Shown piece by piece: positions 1-11,123 of a stretch of 35,433 nucleotides of DNA. Source of the DNA: Halothiobacillaceae bacterium. Its GTDB lineage: Bacteria; Pseudomonadota; Gammaproteobacteria; Halothiobacillales; Halothiobacillaceae. Numbering within the stretch: position 1 is the stretch's first letter; each line of letters begins with the position of its first letter. The stretch spans positions 1-35,433 of the forward strand of contig SDAY01000010.1 in NCBI GenBank assembly GCA_006212015.1. Reading direction: 5' to 3'. The notes beneath the pieces were generated by a model. It ran no database searches and was not told the DNA's origin. It saw only the letters and a list, made by a program, of their open reading frames with translations. The position numbers and the translations under genes were made by a program.

Positions 1-2
1 CG

Positions 3-161
3 CGCGGCCTCCACCATGTTCCTCAGTCCCGCCTCGCTTTCCGGCCAGCCGCGCGTCTTCAGGCCGCAGTCCGGAAGGCATGGCTTGAAGCGGTGGATTT
101 CGCGGGACAGACGCTGATCAGCTACCCGGTGCAGGAGGTGGAAAGGGTCATGCCTGAGTGA
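3..161 (+). pseudogene. possible 3' remnant of a LysR-family (MetR-like) regulator
   Basis: The frame is open from the left edge and stops with TGA at 159-161. The last ~52 residues include [14 protein letters not shown], which resembles the effector-domain segment of MetR-type LysR regulators (consensus roughly LAGETLITYPV), and a GLHHVP segment about 30 residues earlier that also fits that family at the right spacing. Intact members continue for about 120 residues past this motif, but here the frame ends about 10 residues after it, and the stretch between the two motifs does not look like the family. I infer a truncated or frameshifted remnant. The 5' part lies outside the window, so a short intact gene of another kind cannot be excluded. 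Confidence 0.35.
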
Positions 162-188
162 GTCCCTGGGGCATGTTCGGCGGGCTTG

Positions 189-197
189 TGCTATAAA
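189..197 (+). promoter_or_regulatory. candidate extended -10 promoter of the superoxide dismutase gene
   Basis: TGCTATAAA reads as TG-n-TATAAA, an extended -10 with five of six matches to TATAAT, about 43 bases upstream of the sod start codon. No good -35 is seen 16-18 bases further upstream, which is typical of extended -10 promoters. The assignment is inference from motif and position. Confidence 0.45.
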
Positions 198-239
198 TTC
201 AGCGCCAATCCCTCACCCATCACGCCCAGGAGCCCCGCC

Positions 240-851
240 ATGGCCTTCATTCTGCCCGAGCTGACCTACGCCTACGACGCGCTGGAAAAATCCATCGATG
301 CGCGCACCATGGAGATCCACCACACCAAGCACCATGGCGCGTACGTGAACAACTGCAACGCCGCCATCGCCGGCACGGAGTGGGAAGGCAAGTCTGTCGA
401 AGAGCTGATGGCCAACATCTCCAAGCTGCCGGCGGCCGTGCGCAACAATGGCGGCGGCCACTTCAACCACAGCCTGTTCTGGCAGGTGATGTCCCCGAAC
501 GGCGGAGGCAAGCCGACCGGCGCGCTGCTGGCGGATATCGAATCCAGCTTTGGCGCCTTCGAGCAGTTCCGCGAGAAGTTCTCCAATGCAGGCGCCACCC
601 GCTTCGGCTCCGGCTGGGCCTGGCTGATCGTCGATGGCGCGGGCAAGCTGCAGATCTGCTCCACCCCGAACCAGGACAACCCGATCATGGACATCGCCGA
701 GGTGAAAGGCGCCCCGATCCTCGGCATGGACGTGTGGGAGCATGCCTACTACCTGCGCTACCAGAACCGCCGCCCGGACTACATCAACGCCTTCTGGGAC
801 GTGGTGGACTGGGCCGAGGTAAGCCGCCGCTACGCCGCCGCGAAGGGCTGA
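240..851 (+). CDS. sodA: superoxide dismutase, Mn/Fe family (Mn-type signature)
   Basis: The enzyme dismutates superoxide to oxygen and hydrogen peroxide, most likely in the cytoplasm (no signal peptide). It has 203 residues, normal for the family. The four metal ligands are visible: His27, His77 (in [10 protein letters not shown]), Asp164 and His168 (in MDVWEHAYY). Gly73 before the HFNH motif and Gln145 in STPNQDNP are the pattern of manganese enzymes, whereas iron enzymes usually carry the active-site Gln on the earlier helix, so I favour Mn or cambialistic use. The ATG at 240 was chosen over an upstream in-frame start because CAGGAG lies just before it and because the family begins at this point. 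It is monocistronic: candidate promoter at 189-197, terminator at 921-949. Metal choice is inferred, and the symbol could equally be sodB. Confidence 0.93.
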   Translation: MAFILPELTYAYDALEKSIDARTMEIHHTKHHGAYVNNCNAAIAGTEWEGKSVEELMANISKLPAAVRNNGGGHFNHSLFWQVMSPNGGGKPTGALLADIESSFGAFEQFREKFSNAGATRFGSGWAWLIVDGAGKLQICSTPNQDNPIMDIAEVKGAPILGMDVWEHAYYLRYQNRRPDYINAFWDVVDWAEVSRRYAAAKG

Positions 852-920
852 TCCCGGCCGGCTCGTCAAACCTGCCTCGCCCTTCACAACCCTGGGCGGC
901 GCGGGTAAACTCATCAAAAC

Positions 921-949
921 AGGCCCGATATGCCGGGCCTTTTGTGTTT
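921..949 (+). terminator. intrinsic terminator downstream of sod
   Basis: AGGCCCG (921-927) pairs with CGGGCCT (934-940) around a six-base loop and is followed by TTTTGTGTTT. It separates sod from argD. The rest of 950-1046 holds the argD leader, in which I found no convincing promoter or ArgR box. Confidence 0.8.
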
Positions 950-1046
950 CTGGAATGCGCTGATTCATTCGCTGAGTCGTTGTCCATTTCGACTGATCAA
1001 ATCAATCAGCCTCATCTTCGGGCCTAAATCTTTGGAGCGGGATTTC

Positions 1047-2237
1047 ATGTCCACCCCTCATCTGATGAACACCTATAACCGCCTGCCCGTCACCTTCGTG
1101 AAGGGACAGGGCTCGACCCTCTGGGACACCGAGGGCAAGGCCTATCTCGATGCCCTGAGCGGCGTGGCCGTATGCGGCCTGGGCCATGCCCAGCCCGACA
1201 TTGCCCAGGCCATCTGCGAACAGGCCCAGACCCTGATCCACACCTCGAACATCTACGGCATCGAGTGGCAGGAGAGGCTGGCGGACAGGCTTTGCGCCAT
1301 TTCAGGCATGGAGAAGGTCTTCTTCTGCAACTCCGGCGCGGAGGCCAACGAGGCCGCCATCAAGCTGGCCCGCCTGCATGCCCACCGCAAGGGCATCGCC
1401 GATCCGCGCATCGTGGTGATGGAGTCCAGCTTCCACGGCCGCACCCTGGCCACCCTGTCCGCGACCGGCAACCGCAAGGTCCAGGCCGGGTTCGAGCCGC
1501 TGGTCGGCGGCTTCGTGCGCGTGCCCTACGGCGACCTCGATACCCTGCGCCAGGTGGGCAATCACGACCGCAACATCGTCGCGGTGCTGGTCGAGCCGGT
1601 GCAGGGCGAGGGCGGGGTGCGCGTGCCGCCGTCATCCTACCTGCAAGGCATTCGCGAGCTCTGCGACCAGCATGGCTGGCTGATGATGGTGGACGAGGTG
1701 CAGACCGGCATCGGTCGCACCGGCGAGTGGTTCGGTTTCCAGCATGCCGGCATCCGCCCGGACGTCATGAGCCTGGCCAAGGGCCTGGGCAATGGCGTGC
1801 CCGTGGGCGCATGCCTCGCGGCCGGCGCGGCGGCCGGGCTGTTCGCGCCGGGCAATCACGGTTCCACCTTCGGCGGCAATCCGCTGGTCTGCCGCGTGGC
1901 GCATACCGTGCTCGGGGTGATCGAGCGCGACGGCCTGCTCGCCCGCGCAAGAACCCTGGGCGAGCGCATCCGCGGCGGCCTGGCTGCGCGCCTGTCCGGC
2001 ACGAAGGGCGTGGTCGAGGTGCGCGGTCTGGGCCTCATGATCGGCACGCAGCTGGATCGTCCCTGCGGCGAGCTGGTCAAGCTGGCGCTGGCGCGCGGGC
2101 TGCTGATCAACGTCACGGCGGATTCCGTGATCCGCCTGCTTCCGGCCCTGGTGATGAGCGACGAACAGGCCGATGCGCTGGTCGATGGCCTCGTCGATCT
2201 TGTGACCGAGTTCCTGTCGGGCGGGGCCAAGGCATGA
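1047..2237 (+). CDS. argD: acetylornithine aminotransferase
   Basis: This PLP enzyme of the class-III (ornithine) aminotransferase family transfers an amino group from glutamate to N-acetylglutamate semialdehyde, step four of arginine synthesis. In many bacteria it doubles as N-succinyl-diaminopimelate aminotransferase for lysine. The protein has 396 residues. Visible signatures are [15 protein letters not shown] (phosphate-binding loop), [14 protein letters not shown], the Asp of [14 protein letters not shown] that contacts the pyridine ring, and Schiff-base Lys245 in SLAKGLGNG. The ATG at 1047 follows TTTGGAGCGG and matches the usual N-terminus; an upstream in-frame start would add an unconserved extension. 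Its stop overlaps the argF start (ATGA), which suggests translational coupling. Confidence 0.95.
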   Translation: MSTPHLMNTYNRLPVTFVKGQGSTLWDTEGKAYLDALSGVAVCGLGHAQPDIAQAICEQAQTLIHTSNIYGIEWQERLADRLCAISGMEKVFFCNSGAEANEAAIKLARLHAHRKGIADPRIVVMESSFHGRTLATLSATGNRKVQAGFEPLVGGFVRVPYGDLDTLRQVGNHDRNIVAVLVEPVQGEGGVRVPPSSYLQGIRELCDQHGWLMMVDEVQTGIGRTGEWFGFQHAGIRPDVMSLAKGLGNGVPVGACLAAGAAAGLFAPGNHGSTFGGNPLVCRVAHTVLGVIERDGLLARARTLGERIRGGLAARLSGTKGVVEVRGLGLMIGTQLDRPCGELVKLALARGLLINVTADSVIRLLPALVMSDEQADALVDGLVDLVTEFLSGGAKA

Positions 2238-3151
2238 GTCCGTCCGTTCGTCACTTCATCTCGCTGGATGATCTAAGCAGCGCGGAACTGCGTCAGGTGC
2301 TTGATCGCGCGCGTCACCTCAAGGCCGCCAATGCGCGTGGCGAGCGCGTGCTGACCCTGCAGAACCGCGTGCTTGGCATGATCTTCGAGAAGGCCTCCAC
2401 CCGCACCCGCGTGTCCTTCGAGGCGGGCATGGCCCAGCTTGGCGGCCATGCCATCTTCCTCTCGCCGCGCGACACCCAGCTTGGGCGCGGCGAGCCGATC
2501 GCCGACAGCGCGCGCGTGCTCTCGCGCATGGTCGACATCATCATGATTCGCGCGCATCACCATGCCGATCTGGTCGAGTTCGCCGCGCACTCGCGCGTGC
2601 CGGTCATCAATGCCCTGACCGACCTGAACCACCCCTGCCAGCTTCTGGCCGACATGATGACCTTCGAGGAGCATCGCGGCGACATCAGGGGCAAGACCGT
2701 CGCCTGGGTGGGGGATGGCTTCAACATGTGCCACAGCTACATCAACGCGGCGCGCGTGTTCGGCTTCAGGCTGAACGTGGCCACGCCTGTGGGCTACGCA
2801 CCGGACCCGAAGGTCGTTGCCGAGTCCGATGGACTGATCACGCTGACAGATGATCCGCGGATCGCCTGCAAGGATGCCGATCTTGTCGTGACCGATGTCT
2901 GGACGAGCATGGGGCAGGAAGAGGAGTCAGTGCGCAGGCTCAAGGATTTCGAGGGTTATTGCGTCAGCGAATCGATGATGGCGCTGGCCAGGCCCGATGC
3001 CTTGTTCATGCATTGCCTGCCCGCCCATCGCGGGGAAGAGGTCGATGCCGCCGTGATTGATGGGCCGAAGAGCGTGGTCTGGGACGAGGCGGAAAATCGC
3101 CTGCACACCCAGAAGGCCCTGCTCGAGTTTCTGCTCGGCGCGCTCCATTAA
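2234..3151 (+). CDS. argF: ornithine carbamoyltransferase
   Basis: It joins ornithine and carbamoyl phosphate to give citrulline in the arginine pathway and acts in the cytosol as a trimer in this family. It has 305 residues, the usual length. The carbamoyl-phosphate loop STRTR is at 55-59, HPCQ at 133-136, and the ornithine-binding [10 protein letters not shown] begins at 260. The DGFNMCHSY stretch is the start of the ornithine domain. The ATG at 2234 overlaps the argD stop by four bases, and argA starts 12 bases after its stop, so argD-argF-argA read as one operon. Aspartate carbamoyltransferase is excluded by the HCLP and ornithine-loop signatures. Confidence 0.96.
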   Translation: MSPSVRHFISLDDLSSAELRQVLDRARHLKAANARGERVLTLQNRVLGMIFEKASTRTRVSFEAGMAQLGGHAIFLSPRDTQLGRGEPIADSARVLSRMVDIIMIRAHHHADLVEFAAHSRVPVINALTDLNHPCQLLADMMTFEEHRGDIRGKTVAWVGDGFNMCHSYINAARVFGFRLNVATPVGYAPDPKVVAESDGLITLTDDPRIACKDADLVVTDVWTSMGQEEESVRRLKDFEGYCVSESMMALARPDALFMHCLPAHRGEEVDAAVIDGPKSVVWDEAENRLHTQKALLEFLLGALH

Positions 3152-3163
3152 GGTCCGCGGATC

Positions 3164-4498
3164 ATGAGCGAACAGGCGCCTCCCACGATTCAGCAACTGC
3201 TTCGGGATGCCGCGCCCTACATTCATGATCACCGTGGCAAAACCCTGGTGATCGCCTTTGCCGGCGAGGCCCTGCTCGAGCAGGGCATGGACGCGCTGGC
3301 ATCCGATGTGGCGCTTCTTTCCAGCCTTGGCATGCGCCTGGTGCTGGTGCCCGGTTCGCGTCCCCAAATCGAAGCCGAATTGCGCAAGGCCGGGATGGAG
3401 TCGCGCGTGCATGCCGGATTGCGCATCACGGGTGAGGCCGAACTCCCGCATGTGATGACCGCCGTGGCGGTGCAGACCGTGGGCATGGTCGCCCGCCTGT
3501 CCCAGGGCATGCCGAATACCCCCCTCGAGGGCGCGCGGCTGTCGGTCGTGCTTTCCAATATAGTCATTGCCCGCCCGGCCGGTGTTCGCGACGGGGTGGA
3601 TCTCGGCTGGACGGGCGAGGTGCGCAAGATCGAACAGTCGCGCCTCAGGTCCTTGCTCGATGCAGGGCATGTTTTGCTCCAGCCCTGTCTGGGGACATCG
3701 CCGACCGGCGAGACCTTCAATCTGCGTGCCGAGGATATCGCGGTCGAAATCGCCGCCAGCATCAAGGCCGACAAGCTCATCTTCCTGACGGAGTCGACCA
3801 ACCGGCTGCCTGCCACCTTGACCGTCAGCGAGGCCGCGTCCATGCAGGGCAGTGAAAACCTCAAGCCCGAATTCAGGCTTCACCTTGCCAGTGCCGTGCA
3901 GGCCGTGCGTCGCGGTGTTGATCGTGTGCATCTGGTGGACCGGCATGGCGATGGGGCGCTTCTGCGTGAGTTGTTTACCCGTGAGGGCAACGGCACGCTT
4001 GTGAGCGCCGAGCCCCTGGAGCGAATCCGCCGCGCGACCATCGACGATGTCGGCGGCATCCTCGAGCTCATTCGCCCGCTTGAAGACGAGGGCATCCTCG
4101 TTCGACGTCCGCGCGAGCAGCTTGAACTGGAGATCGACCGCTATTTCGTGGTCGACCTTGATGGTCGCATCATCGCCACGGCGGCGCTGCATCCTTTTGA
4201 ACAAGCCGGCGTGGCCGAGCTGGCCTGCCTGACCGTGCATGCCGACTATCGTCGCGGCGGGCGCGCATCCAGGCTGCTGCGCCAGATCGAGCGCGAAGCC
4301 ATCCACCGTGGCATGCAAGGTCTGTTCGTGCTGACGACCCATACGACGCACTGGTTCATCGAGCATGGTTTCCGCCCGGCGAGGGTGGAGGAACTGCCGG
4401 TCGAGCGTCAGGCGATTTACAACGCCCAGCGCAACTCCAAGGTATTGCTCAAATCGCTCGCCAGGACCGGCGCTGACGCCAACGCGCGCGCCCTCTGA
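3164..4498 (+). CDS. argA: amino-acid N-acetyltransferase (N-acetylglutamate synthase)
   Basis: It acetylates glutamate with acetyl-CoA, the committed first step of arginine synthesis, and in known ArgA enzymes is feedback-inhibited by arginine. The 444 residues split into an N-terminal amino-acid-kinase-like domain (about 1-285, with VLVPGSRPQIE near the start) that carries the arginine site in relatives, and a C-terminal GNAT domain (about 295-435) whose acetyl-CoA loop is RRGGRA at 363-368. This two-domain layout and length are those of classical ArgA rather than the short ArgA or the bifunctional ArgJ. The ribosome site is weak (AAGG ten bases upstream). A classical ArgA implies a deacetylase such as ArgE elsewhere or recycling by ArgJ; neither is in the window. 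Confidence 0.94.
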   Translation: MSEQAPPTIQQLLRDAAPYIHDHRGKTLVIAFAGEALLEQGMDALASDVALLSSLGMRLVLVPGSRPQIEAELRKAGMESRVHAGLRITGEAELPHVMTAVAVQTVGMVARLSQGMPNTPLEGARLSVVLSNIVIARPAGVRDGVDLGWTGEVRKIEQSRLRSLLDAGHVLLQPCLGTSPTGETFNLRAEDIAVEIAASIKADKLIFLTESTNRLPATLTVSEAASMQGSENLKPEFRLHLASAVQAVRRGVDRVHLVDRHGDGALLRELFTREGNGTLVSAEPLERIRRATIDDVGGILELIRPLEDEGILVRRPREQLELEIDRYFVVDLDGRIIATAALHPFEQAGVAELACLTVHADYRRGGRASRLLRQIEREAIHRGMQGLFVLTTHTTHWFIEHGFRPARVEELPVERQAIYNAQRNSKVLLKSLARTGADANARAL

Positions 4499-4504
4499 TC
4501 CCTG

Positions 4505-5278
4505 ATGCCATCCCACATCACGGTCGTGCCTGATGACCCGTCCTGGCGCGATGCAGCCATCCTTCTTGCACGGCGACTCCAGCTCGATCATGCGGACCAG
4601 CGCCCCGCCCATGGCCTTGTGCTCATCCTTGGGGCGAGTGGGCTATGTCTCGCGGATGCAGGTTCGCCACGCGAGCAACCCTTGCAGGTCGATTTCATCG
4701 GCGGCCCCATGGGTTATCGACAGCGTCAGGGATTTCGTCGGGATGATTTGCTGCCACGCGCGGTAGGGATCAAGGCTGGAGTGCGTCCGTCCATACTCGA
4801 TGCAACGGCGGGGCTTGGTAGGGATGCCTTCATGCTTGCCGGCGTGGGCTGCCCTGTGACGCTTCACGAACGTCATCCCGTTGTTCACGCCCTGCTTGAT
4901 GATGGCTTGCGGCGCGCTCGATCAGAACCGCGACTTGCCGAAACGCTGGCCCGCATGCAACTGCTTGCCGTGGACTCCTTGGCGGGAGGGTTCTCGTCCG
5001 CTGAGGCTGATTTCGACGTGATCTATCTTGATCCCATGTTCCCCGAACGCAGCAAGACCGCCTTGGTGAAAAAACCGATGCGTCTTTTTCATGCCTTGGT
5101 TGGAACGGATGCCGATGCGGATCAATTGCTTGGCATGGCCTTGCCGATGGCGCGCAAGCGGGTGGTCGTCAAGCGTCCCCTTTATGCCCCGCCTCTGGCG
5201 GGCCTCGCGCCAGACCTGGACTACAAGGGCAAGGCGGTTCGCTTCGACGTGTACCTTGCCCCGCGTCCTTCCTGCTGA
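4505..5278 (+). CDS. rsmJ: 16S rRNA (guanine1516-N2)-methyltransferase
   Basis: It is an SAM-dependent methyltransferase that modifies G1516 of 16S rRNA in the small subunit (YhiQ/RsmJ family). The 257-residue length fits. The SAM-binding loop DATAGLGRDAF starts at residue 99, and the catalytic-type motif YLDPMFPERSKTALVKK starts at 174, both characteristic of RsmJ. FIGGPMGYRQRQGF near residue 60 is also a family signature. It begins six bases after the argA stop with no clear Shine-Dalgarno, so it is probably translated by coupling as the last gene of the arg operon. Nothing links it functionally to arginine; the pairing is positional. Confidence 0.9.
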   Translation: MPSHITVVPDDPSWRDAAILLARRLQLDHADQRPAHGLVLILGASGLCLADAGSPREQPLQVDFIGGPMGYRQRQGFRRDDLLPRAVGIKAGVRPSILDATAGLGRDAFMLAGVGCPVTLHERHPVVHALLDDGLRRARSEPRLAETLARMQLLAVDSLAGGFSSAEADFDVIYLDPMFPERSKTALVKKPMRLFHALVGTDADADQLLGMALPMARKRVVVKRPLYAPPLAGLAPDLDYKGKAVRFDVYLAPRPSC

Positions 5279-5340
5279 CGGGTGCGCATGACCTGACTCG
5301 GAGGGGCTGCTAAAGCCTTGCCAAGTTTTTCGGACACACA

Positions 5341-5369
5341 AACAAAAAGGGCGCCCATGGGGCGCCCTC
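5341..5369 (-). terminator. intrinsic terminator of the OmpA-family gene (possibly bidirectional)
   Basis: GGGCGCCC at 5349-5356 and 5360-5367 form a strong hairpin with a three-base loop. On the minus strand it is followed by TTTTTGTT, a good U-run, so it ends the OmpA-family transcript. On the plus strand it is followed only by CTCTTGTCTT, so termination of the arg operon there would be weaker. Confidence 0.8.
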
Positions 5370-5388
5370 TTGTCTTGCGGCTTCTGAG

Positions 5389-6012
5389 TTACTTGGAAGC
5401 GGCGTTGACGGTGACGTCTACACGACGGTTCTTGGCACGACCGGCCTTGGTCTTGTTGTCGGCGATCGGCTGGGACTCGCCCTTGCCGGAGGCCTTGATC
5501 TTGGTCGCCGGTACGCCCTTGCTGACCAGGTAGTCGGCAACGGTCTTGGCGCGGCGCTCGGACAGCTTCTGGTTGTAGGCGTCGGTACCGATGCTGTCGG
5601 TGTGGCCCACAACGGTGATCTGCTCAATCTGGTCGATCTTCATTTCGGCAACCAGACCGTCGAGGGACTTCTTGCCATCGGCCTTCAGGTTGGACTTGTC
5701 GAAGTCGAAGTAGGTGTCGGCGTTCAGGGTGATCTTCTTGGCGGCGACGACCGGGGCCTTCGGGGCTTCTACAGCCGGCTTGGCTTCCGGCGCCTTCGCT
5801 TCTTCCTTGAAGAATTCCGGGTTGCATTCCTTGATGGCCGTGGAGGCTTCAAGCTTGATGTGGCCATTCAGAACGCACTTGCCCATGCCATCCTTAACAA
5901 CCATTTTCTGGCTGTCGTAAACATAGGCGGTCGGCTTGTCTGCGGCGAAAGCCGGGGCGGCCAGTACGGCGGAAACCAGCAGGCCAGTGCTGAGTGCAGC
6001 GAAGTTCTTCAT
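5389..6012 (-). CDS. OmpA-family outer-membrane/peptidoglycan-associated protein
   Basis: The 207-residue exported protein likely anchors the outer membrane to peptidoglycan. A signal peptide (residues 1-23, hydrophobic core LLVSAVLAAPAFA, cleavage probably after AFA) is followed by a short region with Cys46 and Cys63, spaced as in the GxC...EC motif of many proteobacterial OmpA proteins, then an Ala/Pro/Glu/Lys-rich linker (about 70-92). The C-terminal OmpA domain shows TYFDFDKSNL, VVGHTDSIGTDAYNQKLSERRA and NRRVDV, the diaminopimelate-binding signatures. There is no room for an eight-stranded barrel, so it is not a classical OmpA porin. It is transcribed alone, diverging from mtnA, with a terminator at 5341-5369. 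Confidence 0.9.
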   Translation of the reverse strand: MKNFAALSTGLLVSAVLAAPAFAADKPTAYVYDSQKMVVKDGMGKCVLNGHIKLEASTAIKECNPEFFKEEAKAPEAKPAVEAPKAPVVAAKKITLNADTYFDFDKSNLKADGKKSLDGLVAEMKIDQIEQITVVGHTDSIGTDAYNQKLSERRAKTVADYLVSKGVPATKIKASGKGESQPIADNKTKAGRAKNRRVDVTVNAASK

Positions 6013-6086
6013 GTTTGTCCTTCCCTAATCTATGGAGTTGGGTTTGAAAATGGGCAAGCCATCACGTGACGTGGTGCGACTTGGTG

Positions 6087-6097
6087 AATTTATAATA
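6087..6097. promoter_or_regulatory. overlapping divergent -10 elements between the OmpA-family gene and mtnA
   Basis: The 239-base gap 6013-6251 is AT-rich for this genome. TATAAT (6091-6096) reads on the plus strand and TATTAT (6097-6092) on the minus strand, so one site could fire in both directions. -35 matches are poor: TAGATT at 6120-6115 on the minus strand with a 17-base spacer, and GTGACG at 6066-6071 on the plus strand with a 19-base spacer. A TCACGTGA palindrome lies at 6062-6069. The remainder up to 6251 shows no gene and no other element I can support. Confidence 0.4.
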
Positions 6098-6251
6098 CGG
6101 ACTCGATCAGGAAAAATCTAAAGTTCGTTGTTTTTTTGCACGCAGGTTGTTGCGGGAGTGCACAATGCGGCCATCAGGATGCGTGTCTTGTTCAACGTTT
6201 TTATAGTCTGATCGGCACGTTCATTCAACCACCACCGGGGCATACAGGACT

Positions 6252-7289
6252 GTGATTGATCATTACGATGGCGTGCGCGCTTTTGACTGGAAGGGTGACG
6301 GCCTGCTCCTGCTGGACCAGCGCCTGCTTCCACATCTGACTGAATATGTCCATTGCCGCACGGCGGAGGAGGTTGCCGATGCCATTCGAGGCATGGCCGT
6401 CCGCGGGGCGCCAGCCATCGGCATTGCGGCCGCGTATGGTGTCGTGCTTGCCGTGCGACAGCATGGGCTTGCGACGGAATGCTCGCGCCAATCCGTTTTT
6501 CACGAGATCGATCGCTTGGCCGAGTCCCGTCCCACGGCCGTCAACCTGTTCTGGGCGCTCGATCGCATGCGCAGGCTCCTGGATCGCGGTGCGGGCCTTG
6601 CTCAGGTCGAGCAGGAGGCTCGGGCGATCCATGAAGAAGATCTGCTCGCCAATCATCGGATGGGCGCCTTCGGGGCCGCCTTGATCGAGCCGGGTCTTGA
6701 TGTGCTTACCCATTGCAATACCGGGTCCCTGGCTACCGCCGGTCTTGGCACGGCCTTGGGCGTCATACGCACGGCCTATTCCGAAAAACGGATCGGGAGG
6801 GTCTTTGCCGATGAAACCCGTCCCTGGCTGCAGGGCGCGCGACTCACGGCCTGGGAGCTCAAGGAGGACGGCATTCCCGTCACGCTGATCTGCGAGGGGG
6901 CTGCGGCAAGCCTGCTGCGGACCGGGAAGGTCGGATGGGTGATCGTCGGGGCGGATCGCATCGCGGCCAATGGCGATACGGCGAACAAGATCGGCACCTA
7001 CGGCCTGGCCATCATGGCGCGCCGTCATGGCGTCAAGTTCATGGTGGTGGCGCCGACGACGACCTTTGATCTTTCATTGCCCACGGGCGAGGGGATTCCC
7101 ATCGAGACGCGCCCGATGGACGAGGTGACCTCGCTGGGCGGGCGTCCGATCGCGCCGGCGGGGGTCGATGCATGGAATCCGTCCTTCGACGTGACGCCCG
7201 CCGAGCTGATCGATGCCATCGTGACCGAGCGTGGGGTCATTCACCAACCTACGGTCGAAAGGGTGAGGGCGGTGCTGGGAGGTCTGTAA
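6252..7289 (+). CDS. mtnA: S-methyl-5-thioribose-1-phosphate isomerase
   Basis: It converts 5-methylthioribose-1-phosphate to the ribulose form in methionine salvage from methylthioadenosine. The 345 residues show [23 protein letters not shown] with the catalytic Cys155, [19 protein letters not shown], and [18 protein letters not shown] with the catalytic Asp235. These distinguish MtnA from the related eIF2B alpha/beta/delta subunits. The start is GTG at 6252, preceded closely by AGGA. No other mtn gene lies nearby, so the rest of the pathway must be encoded elsewhere or the gene serves a partial salvage or shunt route. gyrA follows after 88 bases from what looks like its own promoter. Confidence 0.94.
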   Translation: MIDHYDGVRAFDWKGDGLLLLDQRLLPHLTEYVHCRTAEEVADAIRGMAVRGAPAIGIAAAYGVVLAVRQHGLATECSRQSVFHEIDRLAESRPTAVNLFWALDRMRRLLDRGAGLAQVEQEARAIHEEDLLANHRMGAFGAALIEPGLDVLTHCNTGSLATAGLGTALGVIRTAYSEKRIGRVFADETRPWLQGARLTAWELKEDGIPVTLICEGAAASLLRTGKVGWVIVGADRIAANGDTANKIGTYGLAIMARRHGVKFMVVAPTTTFDLSLPTGEGIPIETRPMDEVTSLGGRPIAPAGVDAWNPSFDVTPAELIDAIVTERGVIHQPTVERVRAVLGGL

Positions 7290-7328
7290 TGCGGTTTTGC
7301 GGGCAGATCAGTCCATTTATGACGCTTG

Positions 7329-7337
7329 TGATACAAT
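7329..7337 (+). promoter_or_regulatory. candidate extended -10 promoter of gyrA
   Basis: TGATACAAT reads as TG-n-TACAAT, an extended -10 with five of six matches to TATAAT, 40 bases upstream of the gyrA start. No good -35 is evident. It would let gyrA and the genes behind it be transcribed independently of mtnA. Inference from motif and position. Confidence 0.45.
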
Positions 7338-7377
7338 TCCGCGCCTTTGATATGTCCTAAACCGAGTGTCACCGACC

Positions 7378-9975
<2,598 letters not shown>

Positions 9976-9997
9976 AATCCTTCAAAGGGGAGTCAGC

Positions 9998-11095
9998 ATG
10001 ACCCGTGCCCAAGAGAATAGAGTGTTCAATTTCAGCGCCGGCCCGGCGATGCTGCCGGTCGAGGTCCTCGAGCGCGCAAGCGAGGACATGCTGGACTGGA
10101 ACGGTTCCGGCATGTCCGTGATGGAGATGAGCCATCGCGGCAAGGAATACGTGTCCATCGCCGAGAAGGCGGAAGCGGATTTCCGTACCCTGATGGGTGT
10201 TCCCGACAACTACAAGGTGCTGTTCCTGCAGGGCGGCGCTTCCGCCCAGTTCAGCATGGTTCCGATGAACCTGCTGCGTGGCAAGACCCATGCCGACTAC
10301 CTGAACACCGGACACTGGTCCGAGAAGGCCGTCGCCGAAGGCAAGCGCTACTGCAAGGTCAACATCGTTGCCGACACCAAGGGCAGCAAGTACACCACCC
10401 TGCCGGACGCCTCCGAGCTGAGCTTCAGCAAGGATGCAGCCTACGTTCACTACACCCCGAACGAGACCATCGCGGGCGTGGAGTTCGGCTACATCCCGGA
10501 GACTGGCGACATCCCGCTGGTGGCCGACATGTCCTCCACCATCCTGTCCCGTCCGGTGGACGTGTCCCGGTTCGGCGTCATCTACGCCGGCGCGCAGAAG
10601 AACATCGGCCCGGCCGGCCTCTGCATCGCCATCGTGCGCGACGACCTGATCGGCGAGACCCTGCCCGGCACCCCGGTCATGTTCGACTACAAGACCCATG
10701 CCGACAACGGCTCCATGTACAACACCCCGCCGACCTATGCCTGGTACATCGCCGGCCTCGTGTTCGAGCACCTCCTCGCCAAGGGCGGCCTGGCGGCCAT
10801 GGAGGCGATCAACCAGCGCAAGGCGCAGAAGCTGTACGACGTGATCGACAACTCGCCGTTCTACTCCAACCCGGTCGACACGACGTGCCGTTCCTGGATG
10901 AACGTGCCCTTCCTGCTCAACGACAGCGCGCTGGACAAGGCCTTCCTGAAGGAGGCCGAAGCGGCTGCCCTGACCAGCCTGGCGGGTCACCGTTCCGTCG
11001 GCGGCATGCGCGCCAGCATCTACAATGCCATGCCGGAGGCCGGCGTTGATGCGCTGGTCGAGTTCATGAACGATTTCGCCCGTCGCAACGGCTGA
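9998..11095 (+). CDS. serC: phosphoserine aminotransferase
   Basis: It is a PLP enzyme converting 3-phosphohydroxypyruvate and glutamate to phosphoserine; the same enzyme acts in pyridoxal phosphate synthesis in many gammaproteobacteria. The 365 residues begin FNFSAGPAMLP, the family signature, and include FLQGGASAQF, ADMSSTILSRP, and Schiff-base Lys201 in YAGAQKNIGPAG. The start follows AAGGGGAG. It lies between gyrA and the serA-like gene, so the two consecutive serine-pathway enzymes are adjacent. Confidence 0.96.
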   Translation: MTRAQENRVFNFSAGPAMLPVEVLERASEDMLDWNGSGMSVMEMSHRGKEYVSIAEKAEADFRTLMGVPDNYKVLFLQGGASAQFSMVPMNLLRGKTHADYLNTGHWSEKAVAEGKRYCKVNIVADTKGSKYTTLPDASELSFSKDAAYVHYTPNETIAGVEFGYIPETGDIPLVADMSSTILSRPVDVSRFGVIYAGAQKNIGPAGLCIAIVRDDLIGETLPGTPVMFDYKTHADNGSMYNTPPTYAWYIAGLVFEHLLAKGGLAAMEAINQRKAQKLYDVIDNSPFYSNPVDTTCRSWMNVPFLLNDSALDKAFLKEAEAAALTSLAGHRSVGGMRASIYNAMPEAGVDALVEFMNDFARRNG

Positions 11096-11123
11096 TCAAG
11101 ATTCAAATTCAAGGGGTTAGAAC

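Noticed and set aside
950-1046. ArgR operator upstream of argD
   Set aside because: TGATTCATTC-like stretches are present, but no 18-base ARG-box pair or convincing promoter could be recognised.
2927-4612. 561-codon minus-strand open frame opposite argF and argA
   Set aside because: It spans two well-supported genes and has no family signature.
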